Source of the DNA: Arabidopsis thaliana
Lineage: Eukaryota > Streptophyta > Magnoliopsida > Brassicales > Brassicaceae
Direction: 5' to 3'
Assembly: GCF_000001735.4 (NCBI RefSeq)
Contig: NC_003076.8
Span: 26,849,835-26,913,834 of the forward strand
Length of the DNA stretch: 64,000 bases
Made by a program: the position numbers and the translations under genes. The notes below the pieces were generated by a model. It was not told the origin of the DNA and did no database searches. It saw only the letters and a list, made by a program, of their open reading frames with translations. Below are positions 49,731 to 63,112 of this stretch, piece after piece. Positions within the stretch are counted from its first letter, which is position 1, and every line of letters begins with the position of its first letter.

Positions 49731-52700
49731 ATTTGGATCCCCTTGAAAGAACAGAGGAGGAAGAAGATGAAGACAAACAAGCAATGGGAATAATAATCAA
49801 TGCGAAAGAGAGTTTTTGTGAATAATAGCAAAAGAAACAAAGAAAGAGAAAGAGACGAGACATATTGATAGTACCTTATCAATATGAAACGCACCGTTCT
49901 GATCCTCAAAACGAGACAAAACCGTAGGTGTACAGCTTTTTCTGGTCATGTGTGCTTTCGTTTTCGTTTCTCTGGGTCTTAATTCATATAGGCGTTTATA
50001 TGTCTGAAATAGCTAAATTTAGGTTATAGTAGTCTTCTGCATTTATGGTGGTATCTCTATGTATATGGACAAAACATTTTATTATTCGTAACAGTTTGTA
50101 CATTTTTCTTACGTGGTTTTTTCCTCCAAGTTCTCGTATAATATAGATATTTGTTAGTTCGTACCAGTTTAGATAATTACTGGAGGAAAAAAACACAAAA
50201 AATTGCTTATAAACAGTCTAAACTCAGTGTGTAAGTTTCACTATTTTTTTTTAAAAAAGGTTTCACTATTTTTCATATCTTTAAACTAATGATTTTCTAA
50301 TTTGTTGTTGACGTAGTTACCACGCCCCGTGGCTATATATATTTTGCTTGTATAAGACAAAAATTTGAGGAGATATTCGACCAAAGAATATATGATTAGG
50401 TGGGCACATCAAATCCAATGTTGGGGGAGGATTCCTTTGCCTTGAGATATTAACAGGGACTAGAAGACATATAACCTAGGGATTTGGCGTCGTTGATTTA
50501 AACACCACGACAAATACAACATTTTCGACCATAAGAGTTGATATGCCATTATATATGATAAGCTAAATTAGTTGGATACTTTGATTAGAGAAGATATTTA
50601 TTGTTAATCACTCTTATCTCTTACCCTTGTCATTATATATGATAAGCTAAGGTAGAGACGATCTTGAGTGGGCCAATCACACTTATAATAAGAACTTTAT
50701 ATGCCAAGACGGGTGTGAAAGGACAATTCGTTTCGTGCACTGTGCATTTTGACAAGTACTATTCAAGTAGATATAGGAAGCAATGGTCTTGGGCTACAAT
50801 GTCAAGGAGTCAATTAGAAAGAAATTCTAATAATACGTTTATATAAGAAAATTAATTGTTAAAGTGAGTTCCAACTAACAAATTTTATTTTTTTGAAAGA
50901 TTAAATTTACAATAGTTTTAAAATGCTAATATTGTTGGTGAGCACTTTGTAGATCAATAAAGAAAGACACTGAAATTGTTAGTACAAAAATTAGTATTTC
51001 GCTCGATCGTGTATTACTGTATTTTTCTACTACCACTATTGGGTATTGGCTGTTGGGCTTAATAGAAATATTAACGGGCTCAAAAAACACATTGAATATA
51101 GCATACAATGATTAAAATCCATTATGGGCCCATAGAGCATTGGGCTACAATGATAGCCAGTCAAAAAGAATTGACGTAAAACATATGAACAATAAACGAA
51201 GTTAGTACTTGATTCTTGATGACATGGGCCCATTTTTATATCCCTTTGTTACATAAATAAAATTGAATGTGAATTATTTTATATAAAAAAAATCGTTGTA
51301 CTTGAAATTACTCAAAATATATACAACTTACAGTTACGTGTATATGCAGCTAAGTTATATGTATGGGGAAAGATTAGTCAAAGTTGTCAAATTCATAGTA
51401 GGCCCAAAGATGCCAAGTCTGGATATAAGTTCCGGCGATGCGGGAAACAGTCACGTGATGATCACGTGTTCGAACACTGTCTGGTCCTTATCTCGATCGC
51501 TCTCAAATCTCCGTTGGTCCCAAGTCCCCAGATTCTTTACGCCTCCCATCCTTTGATTTACCAAATTACCCCCGACATTACCGAACATTCTCGATCCTCT
51601 TTAATAATATGTGAAACAGCGTTCTGATCATGCAAGTGAATACCAATTTTTTCTGTAATCTAGTAAAAGAAAAGAAAAGTGTGTGACAATAATTTATAAC
51701 TATTTTTTGTTTGAATAATTACGTAACCTTATTTTAATTAATGTATTTTCGGTGTATGTATTTGCCAATATGAAAACAATAATTGTTACATACCGACAAA
51801 AAACTCACAAACAAAAAATCATTGAACACACACTCTGAAGTCAATGGAATTATAATCCTTAAAAACGTATATTTATTACTTTAAAACAGATCCGACATGT
51901 GTGGAAGGAATCAATAAACAAGGTACTACTAGTAGATTAAGTACTCATTTATTTTCTCTAGATTTTAAAAATACATGTAGTGGATGACGTATTAATGTAA
52001 CCAAATACAAAGTGCGTGGATTAGGAGATGAAAAAGAGTTTAGGGGATACGACCAATAAAATCGTTGAAGGGGCATATGTCTCTTGGACTCTCCCACGAC
52101 GAAGGATCGTTTATTTGTAAACCCCCTTTTATTAGTTTTTGCCTGTTCATTAGTGGCAAAAACAACGCTAGTGACATGGCTTTTGTCTTTAGAAACCATC
52201 TTACGTCATATGTTATCAAATCTCTCAACGACTAAATTCCTTAAAATATATATAAACACGAAAAACGTTTAACCCAATCATTTCATATCTCTCTTACTTT
52301 GATGTAAAATATTACTTTTCCATTCCGATGAAATGTAAGATCGATTCGAGTTTCGTTCTTTGATAACAATTAGAAAAGAAAAAAAAGTTTACTCATTATG
52401 AGAAAGTTGATATATCATTGATGCAAATGGATAAAGCTAATTAATATTAAGTCAGCAAGTGGGCTCAGAGACATAAGGTGAAGGACAAAAGACTTAATGG
52501 GCCCTACGAGGGTCCAATTACAACTACGGCTTTTTTCATCCAGCACGAGTCATCATCCTATCCGTTTCTTTAAACATCATTGACTTCAATTTGTATCAAC
52601 TTTTTTATATGTATGATATATAAAATTTCTTAATCTTCCGACAAGTCGTTGATGATATCATCTTGGATATAGGTCAGGTAAAACTAGAAAGAAGAATAAC

Positions 52701-54741
52701 TTTCAGTTTTTTTCTTTTTGTATCAAAGTAAATTTTTGATAAATATATTTGTTAGCATCATCCACAAGTATCACCCAATTTTAAATCTGTATAATGCATA
52801 TTATCTATAATACAGTAATTTTACTAACATGAATTTGATAAATTATTTGATTGAAAAATTAAAATGTTGACAACTGTGGGTGCTTTGGACAAAATCCTTT
52901 TTGCAAGGGATATTGTCTTCTTTCAAAAACAATACAGTAATAATTAGGTGGAACTAATTCCCTTAGTAATTAGTATTAGTGGAACGGACGGAGCAGATTG
53001 AAAGATGGAAGATGACGTGGGACCATCGATCACGTTCCCAAGATCGGTGGAGATAAATCCTCATATCAGGGAAGAATAGAGATGATACCATATCATAAAA
53101 TGCCAAAATAAAATAACATTTACAAGAAAAATTAGGATGAAAAAATCCTATAGATTCCTTAAAAGTTCAGAGCTTGCAGAATTAAAAAAAAATGTTTTGT
53201 TCAATGTTAATTGACCTCTAAATTTTGTTATATCTGAATTCCGTAATTTTAAAAATGATTAAATGTACACGTAAAATTAATAAAATTAGAAAAGAAGATA
53301 ACAAGTCATAGAAAAGGAAGAAAGCTGACGTGGACCACTGCCTTTTGCTTGCCATTGGATGGTTGGCAGAAGAATAATTGTAGGTCCCTTGTAATAATAT
53401 CGTTTTATGATATACTATAAAACATTATCATAAAACGCCAAATATAATCTCACGAAGAGCCGAGCTATTACTTATAACTTGTGTTTTTTTGCCTTTTATC
53501 TTACAATTATATATCAGTACATGCATAATGAATTAGGTTTTCCATTGTGTCAAAAAAAAATTTTTTAAAAAATTAGGTTTTCCATAAACAAAAATCTAAT
53601 ACTGTATATAAAAACACGCAAAAAAGTTGGCGGATGCAACTGTGTGAGAAACAAAAAGAACGAGTATAAAGATGCAACTTATTTACCGAACAAAGAGTAA
53701 AAGAATCACAAACAATACGTAGTGAACTCAAGCAGAACAACGATGTGATCATATCAATGCAGAAACTCTAGGGTACGTGATTTGAATAATAGACTAATTA
53801 TAGTGAACAGTTACCATACAACATCTAAAGATAAATCGATTGATGTTTTCACATTGTGACTATTTGATATCAAATGGCCTCGTCATATTAAATTGGAGCA
53901 AGAGTCGTAATCGATCCAAAATAATGGGATTGATTATTAAACAAAATAGCCGTTGAATATTAATAAAAAGAAGATATAGATGGAGATAAAGGAGAGTGTG
54001 TTTTAGGGTATGCCATGGGTGAAAAATGGCTCTTTGCGTCGTCCAAAAGCCGCCTCTATACCAAAGGGGCTCTCTCTCTGTGTCATGTGTGCCTCCTCTC
54101 CTCTCCAACCATTTGGTCCAACCACATGCTTAGATATTCTATATCCACTTTATTGTTTTTATTATTATTATTATTATGCACATATCCAAAATATATTGTT
54201 TATGTACGGTCCAACTATTTCAACAGTTTCGATCTTTTTCCCTACTTCTAGTTTATTCTATGTGGTAGGAGTCGTCCAATATACTGGTTGGAATTTTTTA
54301 GAAAATTGTTAGTATAGTATTTATCGATGACAAATCTTCTTTCATTTTTTTATTGAAGTTTCTTAAGGTCGAGCATCCAACACGGGATTTGCATATCCAT
54401 CAACACATGTCAGCCAGTTACATATACTGGACGTGAAGAATCGATCGGTGTTTCTTGGATGCGTAACTATTTTGAGTTTATTCAATACAAATCCAAACAA
54501 CCTAAAGGAATTAGTTCACATTGTTACTGGATTATGCAGAAAAACTAGACATAATATTTTTCACTCAATAAAGTTTTACAATTGGTTAATGGTGGGGGGG
54601 GGGGGGACTCAAAACCGAGAGAACAAAACGACGTAGTTGTTAATTCGCCGGTCCAATATTTATCCAGGAAAAAGGAAGAAAATGTGTAAAATTACATTTA
54701 AAACCCTAGACTAACTCTGAGAAAACCGCCGCCGTTTTGCA
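49731..54741. other. Intergenic region, about 5 kb
   Basis: The GRAS promoter lies at the left end and the LBD37 3' flank at the right. No gene is supported. A GC-richer patch at about 54008-54130 has short open frames on both strands without known motifs. A run of 13 G is at 54594-54606. No tRNA or transposon ends were recognised. Confidence 0.5.
54594..54606 (+). repeat. Homopolymer run of 13 G
   Basis: GGTGGGGGGGGGGGGGACTC contains an uninterrupted G run, rare in this AT-rich genome. Its exact length may be uncertain in the assembly. Confidence 0.85.
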
Positions 54742-55581
54742 TTAAACAAAAAGGTTAAGCAACTTGGTCGTTTCTCCTCCTCCGTTACCGTACACATCAC
54801 CCTTGTCACAAAACGCCGTCGTAGTCGTCGTCGTCCCGGAGTCCTCTGAGTTCATCGACGGTGTTACTGATCGCCGCCGTGTAGAAGAAGGTGTTGCTTG
54901 CTTAATGGGAAAATTAGGGATGAGAGATAGATCAAGCTCCGAAGATGGTTGGTCTTCCGATGATAATCTCTTACGTTTCGTCGGAGAAGAAGAATCCATA
55001 GTAGATCTAGATCTAGAGCTTGAGAATCGTGAATGATGATAGATGTTACGATCGGTGGAATCATTTTGCTGGAGATTCAACATTTCGGTGCAGATCTCAG
55101 ATGCTTCTTCAGATGTAGGCGAAGGAAAGCCAGCGAAACCGCCGCCGTGAGTGAGAAGCTCCGGGATCGGTCTTAAAGAACCGCCGCGAAGCACTGTTTC
55201 AACAGCCGCTTGACAGATATTCCAGTTTCCAGTCCATAACATTCCGATTGCTCCGTTAACTGGATTGACAGTTCTTCCACAAGCTTCGTAGAGCAACGAC
55301 TGAAACAAAGCTGCACCACAAAAACCGGAACAAAGATGAGAAAAACGAACGATGAAACTGAAAATCCGGTTTAAAGATCTGGTTTAGTAGTAAGTACCAG
55401 GACGTTGAGAATCCGGAACAGCGGAGATAAAGGACATGAGACCAGCACGGCCGAAGAATTTAGCGACGAAGACGGTGGCGTGGCCTTGAGCATCGGCGGT
55501 TTCAATCCATTGAATACATGGCCGGAGGATACAATTCTCGCTGCAACCTTTCCGGAGAACACGGCAACCATTGCAGCTCAT
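54742..55581 (-). CDS. LBD37: LOB-domain transcription factor LBD37 (class II)
   Basis: Exons 55581-55398 and 55310-54742 give 250 aa. The LOB zinc-finger-like block is at the very N-terminus: C3-x2-C-x6-C-x3-C in [17 protein letters not shown]. The GAS-type region follows ([15 protein letters not shown] ... [17 protein letters not shown]). Class II LBDs lack the full leucine-zipper-like coiled coil. The tail carries SPTKRKR, which fits a nuclear signal, LDLSL, which resembles an EAR repression motif, and a Thr run. LBD37, LBD38 and LBD39 repress anthocyanin and nitrate-responsive genes when nitrogen is available. The intron is at the family position. Confidence 0.97.
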
Positions 55582-58500
55582 CTTTTCAGATTCAAGTTTT
55601 AAGTTATTTCCTCCGGTGAATTTGGAGTTTGTATTGTTTTAATTTAAGGTTTTAATCTCCTGAATCTTGCTGATGTCTGGGAGAAGAAGAAGAAGAAAGT
55701 GATATCTTTGCACAGACAAAAAAAAGAGAAGAGAGATTAAAATGTTTTATGAAGATAGACAAGACCACATATATATATATATATATATACACACACATTA
55801 TTAGTATATATTAAAATCCAAATTGGAATATTTTTGAGTTTTTTTTAAAAAAATATAGGAATAATAAAATAATGAAGAGACATAGAGAAAAAGGAAGCGT
55901 ATTGGTGCGTGAGGCTCGCCGCCGTAGAAGAATCATACACCAATTAAAACAATTATATTAATTGATTACTGCAATTTTTATTCCACAATAAATTAGAAAC
56001 GGATTTTTACACATTTTTTTAATAATAGTCTTTTTATTGGTTGGTAACGTTTGTGAAGTGACCTTAGAGAGAGAGAGTGTGTGTGTGGTAAAATATTCCA
56101 AGATGATGGGTGCGAGCGGCTCCGTGTTTCCGCGAAAAGTTGTGTCTTCTCCTCTCTCAGCCGTTCATTTTATTTTTCAGTCGATGACAACTGTGTGTAG
56201 TGAAATTAGAGCTTTTTATTTGTCCAAAAGATACTTATTTACGGGTCATTTTCTCTAACGGATTCCTCCTAATCCTTTAATCATTCAACTTTATTTAATA
56301 GATCAGGGTAATTAAGGGGTAGTAATCGATTGATTTTGCAAAAGGTCATCAATAATTGCTTCCATTTTTGGTGAAAAAAATACATCTAGTATGACTATGG
56401 AATGCTAATCATAACAACCATCTTCTTTTTATTATGAAATTCAAAAGGTCACATGCAATGCAATACCAGAGAGATATGTGTTTTGCCCCCTCTAGTTCCC
56501 TAGCTTGATTTTAGTTCATGCATTATACACGATCGTGTGTATGTATTATGAATTTAAACAAGAACATTACAAGATCTTAAAAAAAGGACAAAAGTATGAA
56601 TAATTAAGGGGACTAACCTCTATCTAAGTCGACGACCCCTGATAGAAAGAAAGAAGGTATTGACCCTATAACATCCTTAAGAGACCTACCTATTTATTTA
56701 TTTATTATATAAGTCTTCTTCTCTTTGTCACTCTCCACACAGCTAAAGCGAGTCTTTGCATGGGAGCTATGATGTCATGGGTGACGCGATCAACGTTTTC
56801 TTTTTCCCACATACTTGATCTTATAACCGTTGTCGCTCGGGGAATCTTCAAAGTCTCTAATTCTATCCACCATGTCTATTAGGCCCATTACCCAACCTGT
56901 AATGAGTAGTCCTCTTTTCTTAATATGGCCCCATAGTTTCTTTATTCATAGTGGGCCGAATCATATGATCTTTGTAAATTGTAGGGCTATAGCCGGACTA
57001 AACCGCATTTAGTTACAGTTGTCTTGTTAATGTAAGAACATATGGATGTCCATGTGGGGGAACTCGAATTTGTTTGGTAACGAAGATAATCGGATTTGCC
57101 CATCTAATTATCATTTTCACATAAATGGGCTTTAGGATAACTAAATATATACGATGGACCAGACTTTCAGATTAACCCATTAGTTTTTTTTTGGAATGTT
57201 ATATGAGTTCAATTCCTTACTTCCTAGCTAGTGAATATGAATGATGCCTGCATAGGTTAACGATAATTAGCATGGGGAAAATCTTATTATCTTCGTTATC
57301 ACATACTGACATACATAGGTAAATTTATTAGAGGGTTTTAGCATGGTGAATGTATGTATGTGGTAGTTTGTTAAAACTTACATTTGGTCATGTGTCAAAG
57401 ATAAAATTACCTATCATATATAATACATATATTTTGTGGATCTTTATGACGTGTGCATATAATTGTTTGTTGTATAAATGTCAATAGAACCATTTGCTGT
57501 CTAAATACTCGGAAGAAATTAGGTTGCTGTTCATGAATAATTTTTTTGTATAAGATATAGAACCGTTTATTACCTGATAGAATGTATATTAGATACACAT
57601 ATACCGAATAGATATCCATGCTAGATTTGATCTCAATTCGAATTCAAAGAATCATTTAAAGTAGATTATTTTAAATCAACGTTATTTGAATGGAAGTAGA
57701 TGGTAAAAGTTATACATACATAATACAATATTTACCTCCTAAATTCTCCACTTGTTCGTTATTCTAAGTTAGATAAACTAATGAACCGTACTCAGATACA
57801 TGCATTTAAGTGGATTTTATTCTACAGAAAATGCTTATATTGATGTGTGGTTGTATACGTGTTTTGGAAGTTATTTAATTTCGATGTTACATATTAGGCT
57901 GCTTGACCCCTAAAATAAGGAAGAAGTAAGATAAAAAATTTTAAAAATTGAGAAGTAAGTGAGGTCATAAAGTCCAATACATCAGCATGCCTTTACCAAA
58001 TGACATTACATACGTAGCGTGATGTGCAATTTTGGCATTTTAACTTTTTATATTACAAAAAAAGGAAATACCCTAGAAGTTTATAACTAATCATGGCCAT
58101 TTGATTAATTTATGATTATCTCTATTTAGACGTTTCTTAATCAATTTTCAACTCTTTTATGTGGACAACATACAAGAATTAAATTAAACTCATGAATATT
58201 CCAAAGTAATGTTCCAAGCAGTCTCACGACACACATATATTTAATATGACATTTCATTGTTTTCGGTAATATCTATTTTAAACTATATTAGAAAACAATA
58301 TGTGTCGATATTTTTGAATCAATTTCAATTGTGTAGCGTCCCATCAAACAAAATATAAAGATATCCATTTTTTTGTTTCCATATTCGATCATATATCTTG
58401 TTCTATATGATCATTTTTTATTGACGTCAGAAAAGATGAAGAAGAAGAAGATAATCTCTTATTATATTTCTAATTTAGCATCTTCGTATAATGTTATCTT

Positions 58501-60450
58501 TCTTTAGTTCATTTTAAATACCGATATATCAGTTGAAGTACGGGAACATTTAAGATAAAATCATTAAATAAGCTATATACTATCAAATTTATTTTAAATG
58601 GTCTGACTAAAATATATTTTTCGTTAGATTGTGAAAACTAAAAGTAAAAAACATACACTAAACATTGTTTATATACCATTAATTAAAAGTAATATTAAAC
58701 AGTGGAAATTATACCTTTGAGTTTTCAATATCAAGAATTGATTGGTAGTAATGAACTGAGAAGAGAGACTAGAGAAGAAACTAGAGATACGAATCCAATC
58801 CAAAGAATATGAAAAAGATTGAGAGAATATTGTGAAAAAAGCAAGCCGTCTGATCACGTTCCTTATATTATGATTAGCGCAGAAAGATGATTATTCCACT
58901 GCTAAGCTAAGCTAAGCTAAAGATTGCGAAGCACCTTCGCATTTCTCTTAATTATGTTGTAGTATTTAAAAGCCAGAAAGGTTACCGTTTTTATTCTAAA
59001 TGGGTCCGCGTCGAGAACAAATCGACGGCCTTAGTTTCAGGAGAAAATTTGCAGGACCACCACTCTCCTCATGCCACGTTGCAGATTCTTCTTCCGCTTT
59101 GTTCATCGGACCTATCTCTTTTTAGTTTTTATCTTTTTATTAACAAAATCCCATAACAATTTAGCTTTTTATTTTGAAGAAATATGATTATAATATATAT
59201 CCATATGGATCTTAAAATTCATTTCTTGTACCGTGATGGTAATATGAATTTAGTTAAATTGATAACTTTTGCTAGCTATTTATTAAAAGAGTATAGAAAT
59301 GTACTTTTTGGTTAACTCTGATTTAGTAATTTCATACTCTAGTTTAGTTTATTGGTGGTCTCTGCAGTGCAGGCGCTGTTTTTTACATTTACAATAAGTG
59401 CACAAAAGTAGCTATACTCATATTCGTCTCTGCAGGTGCTGTTTGAAGTCAAGAATTTGAAATTGTTTTGATCATGAAACACATGAGTTGCGTAAAAGAC
59501 CAAAAATCATTGTGATGTGATATATGCAAATAGAGTATGATTGTGAATAAAGATAAGAAATATTTTGAAAGAGAAAGGGATCGATATCGTGGTGATAATG
59601 TGTAATCATTATGACATCAATTACAAATCTATATAATACACAAGTAATATTTATCATTGTATTGAGCTCTACCTTTATAAATTCAGCAAATGATATAGGC
59701 ATATAGCTGACTCTCTCTATATATAAACAAGATTTAAAGCAAATTAAAAGGGATTGTAGCTCATCCTAAACCCACCACGTTTCTCCGCCGCCATTTCAGC
59801 TTTTTCTGTGTGCTTCCCATCCACTTTTTCTTACATCTTTTTTTTGTGGTCGTGTTATTTTTAGTACTTAAATTCCCAATCGCCTTTCTGTGTGTGTGTT
59901 CTTCATCTGTAAGAGATTTTAACCGGATTAATAAAACGCGGCATAACTGGTTGATGCCTTGATGGGCAGTTGAAAAAAATAGATACAAAATTGAACTAAC
60001 AATGTTATGTAGATTATTCACGATAGTGAGAGTATACGATTTGAAGAAATGTATAAATTAGTAATTATTTATTAGAAGCTCCAAAACGATTTATTTAAAG
60101 TTTGGGATGTAACGCAGTCGCAGTGCCAAGAACTATAAAATACGATAGAAGTTAGAATCGTGGGTTAGTAGGTTTTGTATCCGTCCATATTTAATATTTA
60201 AGCCGTGATATTCCCGGAAAATATAGCTATACACGAATCCTAGCTAACCGGATCATCAACATAAAATATAACCAGATATGCGAATTAAATAACCCAAGGA
60301 AATTAAGAAGAATCGACAGAGCTCCAAAGAAAGAGCACTAACCACAACATCTAGTTTTTCTTTAATATAAAATACATAGAGAGATAGTGATGTCTAAATA
60401 AAATGATAATCATATAATTTAACAAGGGGAGAACAAAGCTAAATACTAAC
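55582..60450. other. Intergenic region, about 4.9 kb
   Basis: LBD37 promoter at the left and the acetyltransferase promoter at the right. Contains an (AT)n/(AC)n microsatellite near 55770-55796, a GAGAGA/GTGTGT run near 56066-56088 and a GCTAA repeat at 58902-58920. No gene or RNA is supported. Confidence 0.5.
55770..55797. repeat. (AT)n/(AC)n microsatellite
   Basis: About twelve AT units run into ACACACAC. It sits roughly 190 bases upstream of the LBD37 start codon, within its promoter. Confidence 0.85.
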
Positions 60451-60458
60451 TATAAATA
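60451..60458 (+). promoter_or_regulatory. TATA box of the HLS1-like gene
   Basis: TATAAATA, about 140 bases before the start codon. Confidence 0.6.
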
Positions 60459-60594
60459 GACTAATGACAAGACCCACTTTGTGAAAGAGAACGATTGCTA
60501 TATTTGCAAGAAGGAAAAAAGCTGTTAGGTTTTGATTTCTTTGTTATCCGTAAAGTTTTATATTAATATACTTAAGTTTGCTTAGCTGATAATC

Positions 60595-62022
60595 ATGGGG
60601 AAAGGATTTAACGTAGTTGTGGTGAGAGAGTATGATCCAAAGAGAGACTTAACGAGTGTGGAAGAGCTTGAGGAAAGCTGTGAAGTCGGATCTTTATTAG
60701 TGGATCTCATGGGTGACCCTCTTGCCCGGATCCGACAATCTCCTTCTTTCCACATGCTGGTACGTATATGTGACTATTTATACGTTTATGTCAAAAATGG
60801 GTTTGATTCGAGTTTTTGGCCAATGCATGTGACAGGTGGCAGAGATCGGTAATGAGATAGTCGGGATGATCAGAGGAACGATCAAAATGGTGACACGTGG
60901 TGTAAATGCATTACGTCAAGCCGACGACGTTTCGCCGGAAATAAACACCACCAAACTTGCCTTCGTCTCCGGCCTTAGAGTCTCTCCGTTTTACAGGTTC
61001 GTTTTCTAAATAGTATTTTTCCAATATCATATCAACTATACCAAAAATAAATAAAGAATTAAGTACAAGCACTTCTATTTTTGAAAAATGTATGATGGTT
61101 ACAACATAAAGTATACTATTTTGATGATATACATAACTCCTAACGGAAAAGGAAGTTTTTAACTAATCAAATTTAAAAATATTTTAGGAGGATGGGAATT
61201 GGACTGAAACTGGTGCAAAGACTTGAAGAGTGGTTTCTACGAAACGACGCCGTTTACTCCTACGTGCAAACTGAAAACGACAACATAGCTTCGGTCAAAC
61301 TCTTCACCGAGAAAAGTGGTTACTCCAAATTCCGTACACCAACTTTCTTGGTCAACCCGGTCTTCAACCACCGAGTCACTGTCTCTCGACGAGTCAAAAT
61401 CATCAAACTCGCTCCCTCCGACGCTGAGTCACTCTACCGCAACCGATTCTCAACCACCGAGTTTTTCCCTTCGGACATCAACTCAATCCTCACCAACAAA
61501 CTCTCCCTCGGCACTTATCTGGCTGTGCCACGTGGAGGAGACAACGTTTCCGGGTCGTTACCCGACCAGACCGGGTCATGGGCCGTTATAAGTATTTGGA
61601 ACAGTAAAGATGTTTACAGACTTCAAGTCAAAGGAGCGTCGCGTCTTAAACGCATGTTAGCTAAGTCAACGCGCGTTTTCGACGGAGCGTTTCCGTTTTT
61701 GAAAATCCCGTCGTTTCCCAATCTTTTCAAGTCGTTCGCGATGCATTTTATGTACGGTATCGGTGGCGAAGGGCCACGAGCGGCGGAGATGGTGGAGGCG
61801 CTTTGCTCACACGCACATAACTTAGCTAGAAAAAGCGGTTGTGCCGTCGTGGCTGCTGAGGTGGCGAGCTGTGAGCCGCTCAGAGTTGGGATTCCACATT
61901 GGAAGGTGCTCTCGCCGGAGGATTTGTGGTGTTTGAAACGTCTCCGATATGACGATGACGGCGTAGACTGGACCAAGTCACCACCTGGATTGTCTATTTT
62001 CGTTGACCCTAGAGAAATATAA
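60595..62022 (+). CDS. HOOKLESS1-like GNAT N-acetyltransferase
   Basis: Exons 60595-60759, 60836-60996 and 61188-62022 give 386 aa. The GNAT fold spans about residues 5-170: VVVREYDPKRDL at the N-terminus, then VAEIGNEIVGMIRGTIK. The acetyl-CoA loop is SPFYRRMGIGLKLVQRLEEW, crossing the last intron, with the R-x-x-G-I-G pattern. The C-terminal half (GAFPFLKIPSFPNLFKSF, VVAAEVASCEPLRVGIPHW) is typical of HLS1 and its relatives. HLS1 proteins act in the nucleus in apical hook growth and histone or protein acetylation. The substrate of this copy is not known to me. It corresponds to the locus I remember as AT5G67430. Confidence 0.93.
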
Positions 62023-63112
62023 TAATTTGTATAGAATATATTAAGAGGACTCTAACAATTGCAACCAAACACACAAACAAAAATTACAGAATTAAATACC
62101 AAATCTCAGTGTTATACTTACTTACTCTTCATACAATGTCTAGATTTACCTGTAATTTCACACTTAGAAGTTGTTAATAATTTGGATTACAAGCACAAGC
62201 TAGTAATACAAGTGTATGTGTTAATGTGTACCAAGTGTAACAGGAATTAAATATTTATGTTTTAACGGATTGTTGTATACCAGTAGATTTGTTATAGCTA
62301 TGATAATTCTTAGAACTTGAATTGAATTATTAGTGTTGACAAAAAAATAAAAAGAATTGAATTATTAGTGAATTCAGTGTTTAAGTCAAGTATATAAAGC
62401 GATTTGTAAGTTATGCTTTTTTAACATTTAAAACCAGTTATACAAGCGAAATAGTAGTTGATTATAATTGAATAAATCTCCAACCCCTTTTAGCAAAGGA
62501 AGTCAAAACCAAAGTCTTCGTTTTTTCGTTATATAGTTCATACATTTCTTTTAAAAGAAAAGCTTTTCTTTTTGGTCAACGAGGAAAAGGCTGATGAATC
62601 CAAAAATATATAGGTAATCAAAGTAAAGAAATTACAAAAATGGAACAAACGTAACCTTTTGAAAGTATATAATAAATTGGATGACGTAGAATAAAGAAGC
62701 TCATGGAAAATTTATCAACTTTTCTTTATCATATTTATGGTCAATTCTGCCGGCAGAATAGAATTTGGGAATGTGATTCAGTCAGGGATAGCTATATAGC
62801 TAAGCTAACGTTGGAGAGCTGCTGGACCGTGGCCCATGGGCTAAGTTGGTTGGCTATACATATAAACAAAATGGGCCAAAACGGTTATATTACTTTTTAG
62901 TTAAATTTAAAAAGAAAACTAAAAGGGTAACATTAGTAGAATTCTTGACAAAACAAAAAGAGGCAACATTAGTCATTAGAATTTGGATTTCTCAAAATTG
63001 TAACGGTTCACATAACCAATAACTTTGGGTTATTAATCACCAAAACAAAAAAACCCAAATTTGTTAGCTTAAAGAAAAGCCCTGATTTTTAAAAAGCCCA
63101 AATTGTCTAAAG
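62023..63112. other. Convergent spacer between the HLS1-like and NPY3-type genes
   Basis: 3' UTRs and AT-rich sequence. The open frames at 62059-62250 and 62703-62900 have no domain support. Confidence 0.5.

Noticed and set aside
54010-54312. 100-codon plus-strand frame downstream of LBD37
   Set aside because: GC-richer at its start but with no known domain, then low-complexity AT-rich sequence. Overlapping frames on both strands suggest composition only.
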